Part shown: one piece after another, positions 47,304 through 58,770 of the stretch
How positions within the stretch are numbered: position 1 is the first letter of the stretch
How the letters are laid out: each line of letters starts with the position of its first letter
Assembly: GCA_015680685.1 (NCBI GenBank)
Contig: MNCI01020709.1
Coordinates: 1 to 64,000, forward strand
Length of the DNA stretch: 64,000 nucleotides
Direction: 5' to 3'
DNA from: Gnetum montanum
Taxonomy: Eukaryota > Streptophyta > Gnetopsida > Gnetales > Gnetaceae
Program-made: the position numbers and the translations under genes
Notes under the pieces: generated by a model
Told to the model about the DNA's origin: nothing
Database searches by the model: none
Seen by the model: only the letters and a program-made list of their open reading frames with translations

Positions 47304-48387
47304 TAATCTAATTCAAATACTTGCCATTGGTGAAAGCCTTGGAAGCACTCACAGCATCATCACCTCCCACCATTTTGGTGATCTTTTGGAGCACTTACCA
47401 TTAGTGCGGCCTTCAGAGGACTCGCAACATCATTAGCCTAGCACCTTCACTGGCTTCCTGAGCACTTGCAACTGGCATAGCATTTGACACATTTACAGCA
47501 TCTTTGCATCTAGCACCTGCGGCATCTCCCCATCTAACATTTTACATTGGCATTTCATGTTGTGTGGTTTTCTTGTCTTCTCAGAGTTGTGTTTGCAAGA
47601 TGAAGCCTCAGAGGTTGTAGCAGCGAGTCACCACATTGCTCTGACGTGCATGATTAGACTAGTTAAGCCATTCAAGAGTGCACATCCCCCTCATCCTTAT
47701 TATAACCTATGCATATCCACTCCTTCATCCCAATATCCTCTCATCTCCCACCTACTCATAATTGCACATCGCTTTGATGCATATGCATTGTGACCTACAT
47801 GGCACCTTTCTTCACATCAACTGTAGAATCCATGGTGGACATAACGCAACTCGTCCCATGGCAAGCCTTTGTTGCATGGTCAAAGCCTAGGTGGATGTAA
47901 CATGAATCATCCTTGGGAAACAAAGCCCACCTTCTTGATGGCTAACTTGCAACTAACATTCAGTAGTAAGCCAAACCCAAAGAAGGTTTGCCTCACAACT
48001 CAAAAAGGGGGGGGGGCATGGAACACATCCCCAAGCAAATTGACAATGCTACAACTTCACAACTGGCCTAGTCTTGGATCAACTTTGACTCTCTCATGAG
48101 TACTCTAATGAGAGATCAACGTTTCAGAGGCAAACTACTTCATGCCATGGTCACCGTCAACCATGCTGACTTCCCATTTTACATCATGATTTTTCCACCA
48201 TTTAAATTTCATCTCCCTAGCATTGCCTATACCCCTTGTCCCTCAGCATACCCTTATTCCCATGGAACTCTTGAGCATGGTGAAACAACATTTGATCTTG
48301 TACTAGCGAGTGATGTTGGTTGCACGACTACTATAGTGTTTTGTAATTCTTTGTAGATGTCTCTCAGGCTACTCCTCCAAACGTCAA
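47304..48387 (+). other. T3 3' untranslated region
   Basis: No supported gene. By position it equals 8576-9705 of T1. A GCACT/CACTTGC-containing block around 47340-47510 is repetitive. Confidence 0.5.
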
Positions 48388-48401
48388 CAAAGAAGGGCCA
48401 T
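48388..48401 (+). promoter_or_regulatory. T3 polypurine tract
   Basis: CAAAGAAGGGCCAT directly precedes TGAAACACC of the 3' LTR. Confidence 0.75.
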
Positions 48402-49802
48402 TGAAACACCACAAAATTTCAAGTCTCGGTATTTCAACTGCACATTTGGCTAAGTGTCAAAATGGTGGCACTTTGCCCAAATCTTTTCCAAAGTGTTGAG
48501 TATAGTCAGCTCCAGACTACCAAATCTGTAAAATATTTCTAAGTGTTAGAACGATAACACTTTCTGCACCCTGTTACGCTGCACAACGTAGCGTAGCACA
48601 CTGTTATGTTGTGTAGCATAGCACCCTGCTACACTGCACCCTGCAAAATCTTTCTAAGTGTCAAAACGATGACACTTTTTGCACCTTGTTACACTGCGTA
48701 GCGTAGCACCCTGCTACGCTACGCCCCTGCAAAATTTTTCTAAGTGTCAAAAGAATGACACTTTTTGCACCCTGTTACACTGCGTAGCATAACACTCTAC
48801 TACGCTGCATAGCGTAGCGCATAGTTATGCTGTGTAGCGTAGCACCCTATCACGTGCAGTAGATAGTAGACAGTAGACAATTGTAGCCTGTTACAGTAGA
48901 TAATTGCAGCCTATTGCAGTAGACAAGACAGTAGCAACCAGCGTCCCATGTCCCACATGTAACACCGAACAAGCATAGTAGACAGTAGCAACCGACGTAT
49001 CGTGTCCCACGTATAACATAGGACGAGCATAGCAGACAGTGTGGTCCCACCCACTACACTACCACGTGGCACCTAATCCGCATTTTGGGTTAACCTTAGC
49101 CCTATAAATACCCCTGTGCCTTCTTTCGGAGGGGGGGTTGGCTTTCATTACAGTTGGCACTTCCATTTGGCAGTTGGCACTTTGGCATCTTAGCATCTTA
49201 GCACTTAGCTTTGTGGGTGAACGAGACCTAGAGCACCCCACATCGGTAGAGAGGCACAGCTACACTGCGCAGTACACTACAGCCCCATTGCAGCCCAATA
49301 AAACCTCACATGGTACATCGTGGCTACCAACTCGGCAATTCAACACAGTGAGCACCAGACTTCATAGCCTGACACCACCAAGGCTGTGACTATGCTTCCA
49401 CTGCACCTATTGTACATTGTGTAAACCTTTGTGAATTAGCTATGCTCCCCCGATTTTGGGGCAGTGCATTTTCTCTCCCAAGCTCTTATTTTATTCTACT
49501 GCACCATACATATTGCATTATTGTGTGTTTGTGCATGCTTGTTATATTGGTTACATACTTTAGTACGTTTATACTGTTATGTGTGCCACATTTTCTTTCG
49601 ATCCAACCTCCGCACATCACACTCTAAAATCATTGTTCCCAATCAGTTATTCAACACCACGTAAATCCATGTCTGATCGACCAGACCGTTCAGGGCACCC
49701 CATTTCCATTTTCTCCAACACGACCCTAGCACGGATCCGAGGTTAGGCTGTACGCTCGATGACCTCTCAGTGTTCCAGCCACCGGCGTTTTCGGTCGCTA
49801 TA
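48402..49802 (+). repeat. T3 3' LTR
   Basis: Homologous to 32605-34074, with TATAAATA at 49103-49110 and end TCGGTCGCTATA. It is about 70 bp shorter, mainly in the TAGCGTAGC-rich U3. Confidence 0.9.
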
Positions 49803-49807
49803 ATTGT

Positions 49808-51080
49808 TCATGCCTCTTTTGTACTACCCGACATTTAACACCATATTATACACCAAGCCTGGTTATTGTCTTGTAAAATATCTTATTCAATTTTATTGAT
49901 ATTCTTTTATCATATAAACACCACTACCCTATCTCCATTTTGACCATCTTGCTTCAATTCTATTTCTTATATTTTTATCAATTTCACCATATCCAATGAT
50001 GATTGATCCTAGGTAGCAAAACTATTTGCAGTGAGGGACTTTATTGCCTTAAATTGTCACTTTGATTTCACCATTAGTTATGTTATTGAAATTGCATTCC
50101 ATACATTTTATCTTGCTTTTACTAATTTTTAAGCCTTTTGATTTTTAGAACATGTTTTTACTTCTCTATTTTAAAAGCAATATTGCTTGAGGTGTATCCA
50201 CCAATACCATATCATCTACAAATAACACACACCAAAGGATTTCATCTTGTATTTTCTTTGTTAATTCATCAATAATAATGGCAAATAAATATAAATTAAG
50301 CATAGATCATTAAGTAAACAAATTGTGACTAAACAATTAGAGGTTTCACAAGCTATTCTAATTTTAATTTTAATGGTAGCTCCTTCACATATGCCTTGAA
50401 TCACTTTAATATACTTAACAAAGATGTTTTTTCTTAGCAAGGCCCACCAAATAATATTTCTAGGCATACTATCATATGCTTTTTCCAAGTCAATGAAGAT
50501 CATGTATAGATTTTTTTTATATTTTCTAAATTTCTCCATCAATTGTCATATCAAGAAAATAGCCTCTATAATAGATCTTCCTAGCATAAATCCAAATTGA
50601 TTTTCTAATACCATTGATTCAAATTTAAGACACTACTTTGACTCTCTCCCAAAGCTTCATAGTAAAGCTCATTAGCTTGGTCACTCTATAGTTTGCACAG
50701 TTTTGTACATCTCCTTTATTTTTATAAATGAAAACAACAAAGTTTTCTCTTCAATTGTTGGATATTTCTCCATCATTCAAAATTTTGTTCAAAATTTTGT
50801 TAAATAATTATGTCAGCCAAGAAACTCCTTTATCTCTCAATACTTTCCAAGCTTCTATATGAATGTTACCTAGCCAAACAACTTTTCCATTTTTCATCTT
50901 TGATAAGGTTGTCTTCATCTCAAAGAAGGAAAGTCCATTAACCAAACCAAAATTTGATTATTTTTCTTAGATGTCTTCTCTTGGAAATTCTTCATTTAAT
51001 AATTCTTGAAAATAATTATTCCACCTATCCAAAGTTTCATTGTCTTTTTACCTGCATAACTAGTATAACTGCCATTTGAT
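49808..51080 (-). pseudogene. RTE-type LINE, reverse transcriptase part (second half of a split copy)
   Basis: The minus strand encodes LYMIFIDLEKAYDSMPRNII (50515-50450), the RT core of plant RTE LINEs, and further on ILWCVLFVDDMVL. It continues towards 49808, where T3 cuts it. The remaining C-terminus and tail are at 32599-32230. It is 5'-truncated and full of stops. Confidence 0.82.
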
Positions 51081-51813
51081 AATTATACACATCTATGTCA
51101 TAACAGTAAGATTTGTTGCCAATATGAGGCAACTTAGGTGATTAACTCATTATCTGACAAGAATTTATAGGTAAAAGGTTGTCAGTTCAAATGATGCCAA
51201 AAGCATTGTAATATTTCTTTTAAAAAGTTCATTATATTCTTTTAATGCATCATGTTGGCTATAGTAAGATATATATTTTATGTACAGGAGTGATTCAATA
51301 GACGTACATTCGAATATGCCAAAATCTGCCAACAGCAAAAAATTAAGGCAAGATAGAAACGGCCCCCAGTATTCTACGGATGCATGTGCGATTGGTTTCA
51401 TTTAACGTCACATTTTCTAGTTCATATGATTACATTAAGAACAACGAAAGATGTCATAAATGACAGAAAGTTCACGAAAATGGTCTACGCTTGCCTCTCT
51501 TTATAATCATAACGTTTATGCCCCTAATCTTCGCCTAGCCAGAGCATAAACCATACTCTCTTTGCCCAAGCGCACAGGAGAATCTAACGAGTAATCTACA
51601 ATAGGAAGGCAGAGACGGGAATACATTATAAAATAATTCCAACTTCAGTTGATAAGTTAGCCGGAGAGTAGAGAGTGGCAGTTTATGCGCAAAGTTGGCA
51701 ACCCAGATGCTGATTCTGCATAATCATATATTTCAGTTTAGATTGATTTAACAGCATAGTAGCATTGCAGATTGAAAATTTTAAAATATCGAATAAAAGA
51801 AACTTACCTGAAA
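51081..51813. other. Region downstream of the trihelix gene
   Basis: No coding frame. It probably holds the 3' untranslated region of the gene at 51814-52782. A tRNA-like stretch near 51130-51200 (GATTAACTCATTATCTG, then GTCAGTTCAAATGATGCC) may be another SINE head. Confidence 0.35.
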
Positions 51814-52782
51814 TTACTTTTGAGCAAAAAGCTGTGCAATTTGAAGCTGTGTCTGCAGTATTTTATCCAACTGTATGCTCTCTTGCCTCATTTTGTTTTG
51901 CTCGATTTCCTTCATTGTCTCAGTCAAGTGCTTCATGTTCATTTCCATTGCAACCGCAATAGAGTCCATGGTTGATTTAACTCGCTTTACTCTTTTTCCT
52001 TCCCCATCCATATCTTTAGCAGAAGGTTCTTTGAATCTCCGTGATGTTGAATTTTCATGATCTTTTAATGCATCTTCATCTAATAATTCAGCATCTCTTT
52101 CCTTCCTTTTTGAAAGAATAGGAGGTTCGCTGTTAAGCCACTGCAGACCATCAAATCCTCCCGAAAGCTTAGATTTCCTTCGAGATTTTGCAACAATACG
52201 ATCAAATTCCTCATAGTAAGGCCAGGAGGATGTTTTAGCACCTGTTACATTTAGTTTCAATTTTTCTCTCTTATAAATTTTCTTCAGCCTGTTCCATTTG
52301 TACCTGCACTGTAATCCGGTTAGATTGGACTTGCATATCTCGTTTGTCTCATTTGCTATCTCTTCCCAATGTTTTTGAGCCAAGTATCCAAAGTTTAAGC
52401 TAGCATACATTCTTTCAAACTTTGAAATAAAGACAGATATTGTGGTTTTGGGCCATAGTTCATTTCTACCCTCTTTGGCTTCAATGGCAAAATCAGCCGA
52501 GGAAACTATTTCTACATCTGGATCACATGCTGCAATACCCAATAGTTCGCTTGTTTTATCTCCTTTATCAACAAGCGGTTGTTTGCAATGCATATCAGAC
52601 CTTTGCTTCTGTATATTATATTCCTCATCAGCCATCATGCATTCTTGAAGATGATGTTGATTAAAACTTACATTAGGTGATGATGTTGTATTAGATAAGG
52701 ACTCCTCCACCAAAGATACTCCATTCATCATAAACTTATTCTCTGTGGAATTATCTTTCTCAATGACCTGGACAAAATTCAA
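51814..52782 (-). CDS. Trihelix transcription factor, SIP1-like clade (last or only coding exon)
   Basis: A single intact frame of up to 322 residues, the only clearly intact host gene in the window. About residues 108-195 form a Myb/SANT-like trihelix DNA-binding domain: WPKTTISVFISKFERMYASL, LAQKHWEEIANETNE, LQCRYKWNRLKKIYKREKLK and SSWPYYEEFDRIV, with the three spaced aromatic residues. Basic stretches (KSRRKSK, KRKERD, GKRVKRVK) could be nuclear localisation signals. The C-terminus (METTM-like, EIEQNKMRQESIQLDKILQT) is the helical coiled coil seen in SIP1-clade proteins. The first residues may be intron: the minus strand has TTTTGTCCAG just before GTCATTGAG (exon edge 52767). An upstream ATG followed by GTATGC near 54169 is a possible but unproven first exon. 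It would act in the nucleus. Confidence 0.8.
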   Translation of the reverse strand: MNFVQVIEKDNSTENKFMMNGVSLVEESLSNTTSSPNVSFNQHHLQECMMADEEYNIQKQRSDMHCKQPLVDKGDKTSELLGIAACDPDVEIVSSADFAIEAKEGRNELWPKTTISVFISKFERMYASLNFGYLAQKHWEEIANETNEICKSNLTGLQCRYKWNRLKKIYKREKLKLNVTGAKTSSWPYYEEFDRIVAKSRRKSKLSGGFDGLQWLNSEPPILSKRKERDAELLDEDALKDHENSTSRRFKEPSAKDMDGEGKRVKRVKSTMDSIAVAMEMNMKHLTETMKEIEQNKMRQESIQLDKILQTQLQIAQLFAQK

Positions 52783-54339
52783 TGTTAAAGTCTAACATGC
52801 TTGTTATGTTACATTTTGAAAACTTAAAATAAACAACGAACAAAACTGTCCTTCAAACATATATTCACTGACGTGTATTTCCTGAATTTTATCCTACACA
52901 ACATGACATGATCAAAAACCTCAAAACGTACAGGCTAACAAGTAAATCTGAGTGCATTGAAGAGTAATTTAAGTGTTTAAAGTGTACATTCATTGATTTT
53001 TTCTACAGTGGAATATCAAATCATAAGAATACATGTTCTCTGAGAGACATTGTATATCACTTCTCGGTACTCCTGTTCCCATGGATCTACAGTAATTTTG
53101 ACATACTGTAATAGACAATCATTGTTGTCATCATCCTAACCTTGTTCCAACAATATGATATCAGCTACCTTGTTCCAACAATATGATATCAGCTACATTT
53201 TAGAAGATAAATATAAGTCATAAATTAATCCAAAAGATACTTTGGAGTGTTTTCACTATTTTGTCTAGTCAGAAACCATACTGCTTTTATAAATATGGAC
53301 CGTAAAGAATTTAGAAACAGACTCAACACTGGCAAACCCACAGCAACAAGCTGCCTTGAAACACACAATTCAGCTTTGAAAGTTTACTTCCTTTCACCTA
53401 CCTGGTTTCCTAAATCTTTTTCAGTATGCAAATTACCTACAAAGTCAATGTAAAAACATTAGCAATTCATTAGTTCTATGTCTATATGTGCCTTTGGGCA
53501 CTAGGAAGTTGGAATGTTTTGAACCATATAAAATGCTGAAACTGAAAGATAAGTGTTTTATTGAATTGGACTGAACTATTTCTGATTCTATCATTGACCT
53601 TTCAAGATCTGTAGGATCAGCTCAGCTCTAGCAACTATTGAGTATCCATAGAACAATGCTTGTGTCATTGGGATTGTTTGTGTGACTTGTAGGATGCAAA
53701 TCACATCTCTTACCTACTACCATTCATCATAGTATCATCCATAGCTTGCATTTTTTAGGAAAAACATTTCAAATCATATTAGATTCATATTAGTTAAGAG
53801 AGAATAAATAATACTGAAGTTTACAGATAATTTGTGATATTGTTGGTAATGACTATTTTAATAATAAATATGAAACTAAAACTGAGTATTTTATTATATC
53901 TGAAGCCGTAAATGGTATCTTGGACAGAAGATGTTTACAAAATACAAAGATAGATTTAATAAAATAATTTATAATCAGTGGCTAATCCAACAGGGAAAAA
54001 ATCATACAAACAGTCTGCCGAAATATTCCATTCTTGCCTCAGGTTCATTTTGTTGAAATACATATATGATAAATAACAAAGAAAAAACTTTTAAGGTATA
54101 ATGACCAGGCTTAACACAAGTAAAAAGACCATTTCAAGATTGCAAAGAGGAAGAGCAAATATGCATACCATTTCTAACAATAGAACTCCTCCCCCGACTG
54201 AGAAAGGTTTACGGTAGAAAAGAATACGAGGGGCAAGCTTAGATCAGAGATTTAATATCCTGCTGCAACTATACCACTTCAAAAAAGGGGAAGAAATCTA
54301 CTGAAGACGAATAAATATTAAATGGCACAATTAGGGGGG
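52783..54339 (-). other. Upstream region or intron of the trihelix gene
   Basis: No convincing coding frame. It includes a 27-28 bp duplication (53141-53198) and scattered AT-rich sequence. If the ATG near 54169 is used, most of this is an intron of about 1.4 kb. Confidence 0.35.
53141..53198 (+). repeat. Direct duplication of about 28 bp
   Basis: CTTGTTCCAACAATATGATA followed by TCAGCTAC occurs twice in a row. CTTGTTCCAACA resembles the RTE LINE terminal sequence, so it may derive from a LINE end. Confidence 0.7.
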
Positions 54340-54347
54340 TAGACATA

Positions 54348-55130
54348 TTGTCCCTGAGGACACAGATGAAGGTCTTCGACATACTAATGATGGCTCCTTT
54401 GTTCCTGAGAAGCAACAGATTGGAAAGCAGTTCAAGGGACATCTTAGATCCCTATGGAACAAAGTGGGTATCATGCTTTAGAAAGACTAGGTTTTGTTAT
54501 GTCCTGCTCAGTATCACATCAAAAGTCATTGTCCACATGCTTAACCTACTGCAACCCAAAGTGTTTTCAACAAACCAAGCCAGATCTGTCAAGGACAATT
54601 ATATCCAACACCAGATCCTCCTGGGAAATGAATTAGTTCATTATTTTAACAAATACAAATTACCTACTATGTTCCTCAAACTGGGAATAGCCAAGCCATA
54701 TGAGTCTCTCAGTTGGGAATCATTGGAAGAAATAATGAAGTTGGGGGATTCCATCCAACGTTCATCAAACTGTGCATCAATATACAAAGATTTACTTTCT
54801 CCATAAACTTTAATAGAAGATTATAGGTATTATTCAAATTGAGGTGAGGCTTAAGAGAAGGAGATCCACTTTCTCCATATATGTTCATATAGCCATCGAT
54901 ACCATGAGAAACCACATAAATGAATAACGTGTCCAGGACATTTTCTTGGGCCAGGTAAGCTATGTCAAAAGTGATTATTCCAATGACACAATGATCATTA
55001 GTAAATCTTACTTATTAAAAGTGAACAACTGTATTATGAAAGAGATTGACAACATGATCAAGCAACTAGGATTGAACATCATTCGAAAAAAGTCCACAGT
55101 CCATTTTCTAAAAACCCTCCTCCTCTTCTC
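54348..55130 (+). pseudogene. L1-type LINE reverse transcriptase relic
   Basis: The plus strand reads ITSKVIVHMLNLLQPKVFST, NQARSVKDNYIQHQILLGNE and PTMFLKLGIAKPYESLSWES, the RT fingers and palm order of plant L1 elements with the catalytic region decayed. A second piece (54946 on) reads SNDTMIISKSYLLKVNN and IKQLGLNIIRKKST, matching the segment after the FADD box. It ends near 55130, before a single N at 55182. Confidence 0.7.
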
Positions 55131-55182
55131 TCTGGAGGGTAAGGAATGCTACAAGAGTTGGGTAAAGATGGGTACCGTGATN

Positions 55183-55465
55183 TTAGTCTTTTGAATCCTT
55201 GCATTTAGCTTAGGTAGCCTAATTAGCGTACAATCTTCCAACATTAAATGCTCCAACCTCCTGCTTCTTTGGGCTTCGATATTTTTTTCCCATTTGACCA
55301 AATGGATACAATGATGATCATTTTTCCCTGACAAATGAAGTCCTTTATCAGTTTGTTTATTTTTGTAATCAGTTGCTTATGGGGCCACCACCAAGGCGCA
55401 GTGTCTAGCGATAGCCATTATAACTTCCGAGGCCAAAATACAATTTACTTTGCTGGAAAGATAGA
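55183..55465. other. Segment bounded by single Ns, unrecognised
   Basis: 283 bases lie between single unknown bases at 55182 and 55466. The content changes abruptly at the left N and no gene is visible. It may be a joined contig piece. Confidence 0.4.
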
Positions 55466-55567
55466 NATTCTCAAATGGAAAAGACGGCTTGAATGGACCT
55501 ATACTAGAAAAGTAAAATTTTTTCTTGGCTATTCAAAAAAGGATTATTTTAAAATATGATGTACTAG

Positions 55568-55662
55568 CTAGAATCAAAGCACTTCATAGAAGCGGATGGC
55601 AGAAAAGAACTCAGTAGCCAACCCCATTTTGATGCAACAAAGCTCGGATGATGATGATGATG
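55568..55662 (+). repeat. RTE LINE 3' end, short copy
   Basis: CACTTCATAGAAGCGGATGG, then CCAACCCCATTTTGATGC, ends in GATGATGATGATG. It matches the RTE tail at 62180-62262. Confidence 0.7.
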
Positions 55663-56417
55663 TACTAGCTAGAAGGGGAATGATAGTGCCCACATCATAT
55701 CTCATATATGAAACTAAAACTGAAATTTTATTATTTTCCAATGGCCCTCTAGATCTACTGGCCAATGGAAATGTACATGCTATGAGTTTTAAAAACATGA
55801 CTAAGAAAATTACACATTCTTGGTAAGTTATGGAACAAAATAACCAAATTAGTAACTGTAATATCCTACTTATGTGTAATGTGCTCAAATATAGAACAAT
55901 ATCCGAAAATGTGGTGTTCATCTTCAATGCTATTTTGATTGCAAAGTTGACATATTTGTTCTTTATAAAGAACTTTAAGCATCTTCTTAATTCAACTCTC
56001 AAATGATGAAATCCCATTTGTGCTCTACTAATTATGCACTCCAATGGATGAGGAATAGCAACTGCTAAGTAGTTTGCCTTTAAATTAAGGTCTCCCTTAA
56101 TATTATTCAAATATAAATGTTTCTTTCCTTCTACATTTTCCCAAAGTTTTTAAAATACTATTTATTTCACCATTTTGTGAACTCCCTCGCAAAATGATTC
56201 TTTATCTTGTGTTACCAACATCACCTTTTGGAGAGTTCATCAAATTAAAATTATTTGTAGGTTATAAACTAACAAATAGTTCAACTTTAGAGGGCATCAT
56301 CTCTATTTTAAGAATTATAATATCATATTGCGTCTGTCTCTTCACTTTGAATTATTTTGTTAAAAAAATCTTCAACTTTTCTTTTGCCTGTCTCCAATAT
56401 TTATTTGCTAGACCATG
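55663..56417 (-). pseudogene. L1-type LINE C-terminal part, split by the copia element
   Basis: The minus strand reads CIISRAQMGFHHLRVELRRC and then ECVIFLVMFLKLIACTFPLA. A parallel copy at 61251-61715 keeps the zinc-finger-like CQLCNKNSIEDEHHIFPHC that follows LINE RT domains. The upstream RT part is at 58771-59950. Confidence 0.6.
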
Positions 56418-56969
56418 TGTTATACTCGGAAGCGATAGTTTCAATAAAACAATCAATAGATCAGATCTGAAAACACATTAGAGAAACTCTGGAGAAATTA
56501 TTAGAACACTGTAGATCTGAATAAAACATTAAAGGCAGAAAATATCGTGTTGCAGCAAATCAAATAGACGCTGTAAATCACTGAAAATCCATTGTAAACT
56601 CCAGCAAATGTTTACTGTAAAAGCAAAATGAAAATAGGGAAAGAAAATAGCACAAGAACACAATGATTTATGTGGTTTTGGGCCCTTTTTACACTACCTC
56701 CACAACAATGTTGATCTGCCTTCAATTCTGCTCAAATCTTAAAAACACAAGCCATCCTTATGGCTTTCCCAAGCACCCAATGTGTTACTCCAATAGATCT
56801 CAGATCTCAAACTCTTGTCTTCAAGGTGAAACCTCAATACAATGCTTCCGCATCAAAAACACATGCTTAAAGGCTACCCCAAGCCTTCTATTTATAAGAA
56901 AACATTAAGACCAAATCCCAATCCTAACACGTGGGATAAAACACATCCCCACATAAACATCACTTTACA
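56418..56969 (-). repeat. Copia 3' LTR
   Basis: About 552 bp, homologous to 58221-58761. On the minus strand it starts TGTAAAGTGATG and ends TATAACA. Confidence 0.8.
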
Positions 56970-57380
56970 AACTAACCAAACCCCAAACCCCAAAACTAAC
57001 ATATATAAGTTGCCCTCCTTCTTTCCTTTCAGAATGGTCATAATTCCCTTGGAAATCCTCCAATGTCCACCTCCACTACTGAAATTCAGACCTAAATCAT
57101 CTAACTGTGGAATTGAAATCAAGTTCTTTGTGACTTTAGAAACATGTCTAATGTTATCTATTGTCACCTTTGGCATCCCTACTTGTTGCAGACTTATACT
57201 TCCAATTCCAAGAACTTTTAAAGCTTTTCCATTAGCAACATATACAAGACCAAATTTAACTTCATAATAAGATGTAAAACAAGACTTATCTAGACAAATG
57301 TGAAAGGAGGCACCTGAGTCAATCAACCAGATGTCACTGCTAAGTCCATCTGCCACCATTGTACATAGTTCTTGAACCAA
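56970..57380 (-). pseudogene. Copia protease and start of the next domain
   Basis: The minus strand encodes SSDIWLIDSGASFHICLDKS, with the D-S-G-A protease active site, then VANGKALKVLGIGSIS and IDNIRHVSKVTKNLISIPQL and GGHWRISKG, the order found in copia polyproteins before integrase. The frame runs on to the LTR edge, so integrase was lost by deletion. Confidence 0.85.
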
Positions 57381-57419
57381 GAAACTAACGTTTTCGTCAA
57401 CTGCATTTACCTCTGATGT

Positions 57420-58110
57420 TCCTTGTTCCGACTTCTTCTCCTTTCCTTTATTTTTCTATGCTTTCCATACAAAGCAATCCTTCTTCAAATGACCTTTCTT
57501 CTTACAAAGACAACACTCGTGAGTTTGAGTTTTGCCATGTGATACACCTCACTTGCTGCTTCTCCCCTTACTTGGGAAATATCTCTTGCTTCTCCCTCTT
57601 TTCTCTGCTACATGAACATTTTCAAATCCAGAAGACTCATCTACTCTTTCTTCTAAATCCTAAAAGGTAAACATGACCTATTCAAATTTCATAGATGAAA
57701 CACTCATAGAAGTAGGAGTAGATGTCACAATTGTAGACCAAGAATCAGGTAAGGAGTCTAACAGAGCATAGGATTGAACTAAATCTAGAATAACAATTTT
57801 ATATTCTTCCAACTTATTCAGATTTCCCGTCAACTCATCCAAATGATCTTGGAAAGACACATTAGATCTCTTCTTGCATCTAAAAACTTTTTGATAAATA
57901 TGAAAGGTATTCAGATCTAATACTTTATCAAACCTATTTTTCAACATTTGCAATAGATCATGTGGCTCTATATCAGGTTTAATTGACGCCAAGATCCCAT
58001 TGCTTAGGGTTGGATGAATGAAAGACAATGCCTTAGTTTTAATTTTTCTCCAATCAGCATTCGACATTCCCACTAGTTGAGAGGGTTCTAGGGCCTCCTA
58101 ACACTCCTTT
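57420..58110 (-). pseudogene. Copia gag
   Basis: SNADWRKIKTKALSFIHPTL, then LLQMLKNRFDKVLDLNTFHI, VSFQDHLDELTGNLNKLEEY and LLDSLPDSWSTIVTS, are typical of copia gag (UBN2 type). A zinc knuckle CCLCKKKGHLKKDCF (C-x2-C-x4-H-x4-C) lies near 57530-57470. One stop separates the two parts. Confidence 0.85.
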
Positions 58111-58220
58111 TGTGCTAAAATGGCCTTTATCAAAATGCTCCAAACGTTCCAATTCCTTTCTACCAATCTTTCCGTTGTTTGCAACCTCTCCATCTCTTTA
58201 GATCTAGCTTCGATACCAGT

Positions 58221-58761
58221 TGTTATAATCAAAAGCGATAGTTTTAATAAAACAGTCAGCAAATCAAATCTGAAAATACACTAGAGAAATTATTAGAATG
58301 TTGTAGATTTGAATAAAATGTTAAAGGTAGAAAATGTCGCGCTGTAGCAAATCAAATAGACGTTGTATATCATTGAAAAACCATTGTAAACTCCAACAAA
58401 TGTTTGCTGTACAAGCAAAATAAAAACAAGGAAAGAAAATAGCACAAGAACACAAAGATTTACATGGTTTGGGCCCTTTTTTACCCTACCTCCACAACAA
58501 TGTTGATCTACCTTCTATTCTACTCAAATCTTAAGGACACAAGCCATCCTTATAGCTTTCCCAAGCACCCACTCTATTACTCCAACAAATCTCAGATCTT
58601 AGACTCTCGTCTCCAAGGTAAAACCTCAATACAATGCTTCCACATCAAAAACACACGCTTAAAGGCTACCCCAAGCCTTCTATTTATAAAGAAACATTAG
58701 GATCAAATCCCAATCCTAACACGTGGGATAAAACACATCCCCACATAAACATCACTTTACA
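58221..58761 (-). repeat. Copia 5' LTR
   Basis: 541 bp or slightly more. It ends TATAACA next to the primer-binding site. Confidence 0.8.
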
Positions 58762-58770
58762 AACTAACCT

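Larger units (their letters stand above)
32605..49802 (+). mobile_element. T3: Tat-related gypsy element lacking pol
   Basis: LTRs at 32605-34074 and 48402-49802 are flanked by perfect five-base duplications ATTGT (32600-32604 and 49803-49807). Inside: a primer site, a leader interrupted by an inverted solo LTR that holds A2, gag (43123-45000), protease (45004-46461), array A (46768-46850), array B (46998-47303), an untranslated tail and a polypurine tract. RT, both RNases H, integrase and the antisense gene are absent. It would need enzymes from a relative such as T1 or T2 to move. Gag, protease, arrays, primer site and LTR ends are all of the T1/T2 family. Confidence 0.9.
56418..58761 (-). 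mobile_element. Short Ty1/copia element
   Basis: LTRs at 58221-58761 (5' on the minus strand) and 56418-56969 flank a short interior with gag, zinc knuckle and protease only. RT and integrase are absent. The primer-binding site CTGGTATCGAAGC on the minus strand (58219-58207) resembles the initiator-Met tRNA site usual for copia. The upper LTR limit is uncertain by several bases because ACAAACTAACC is shared by both sides. It interrupts an L1 relic. Confidence 0.8.
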
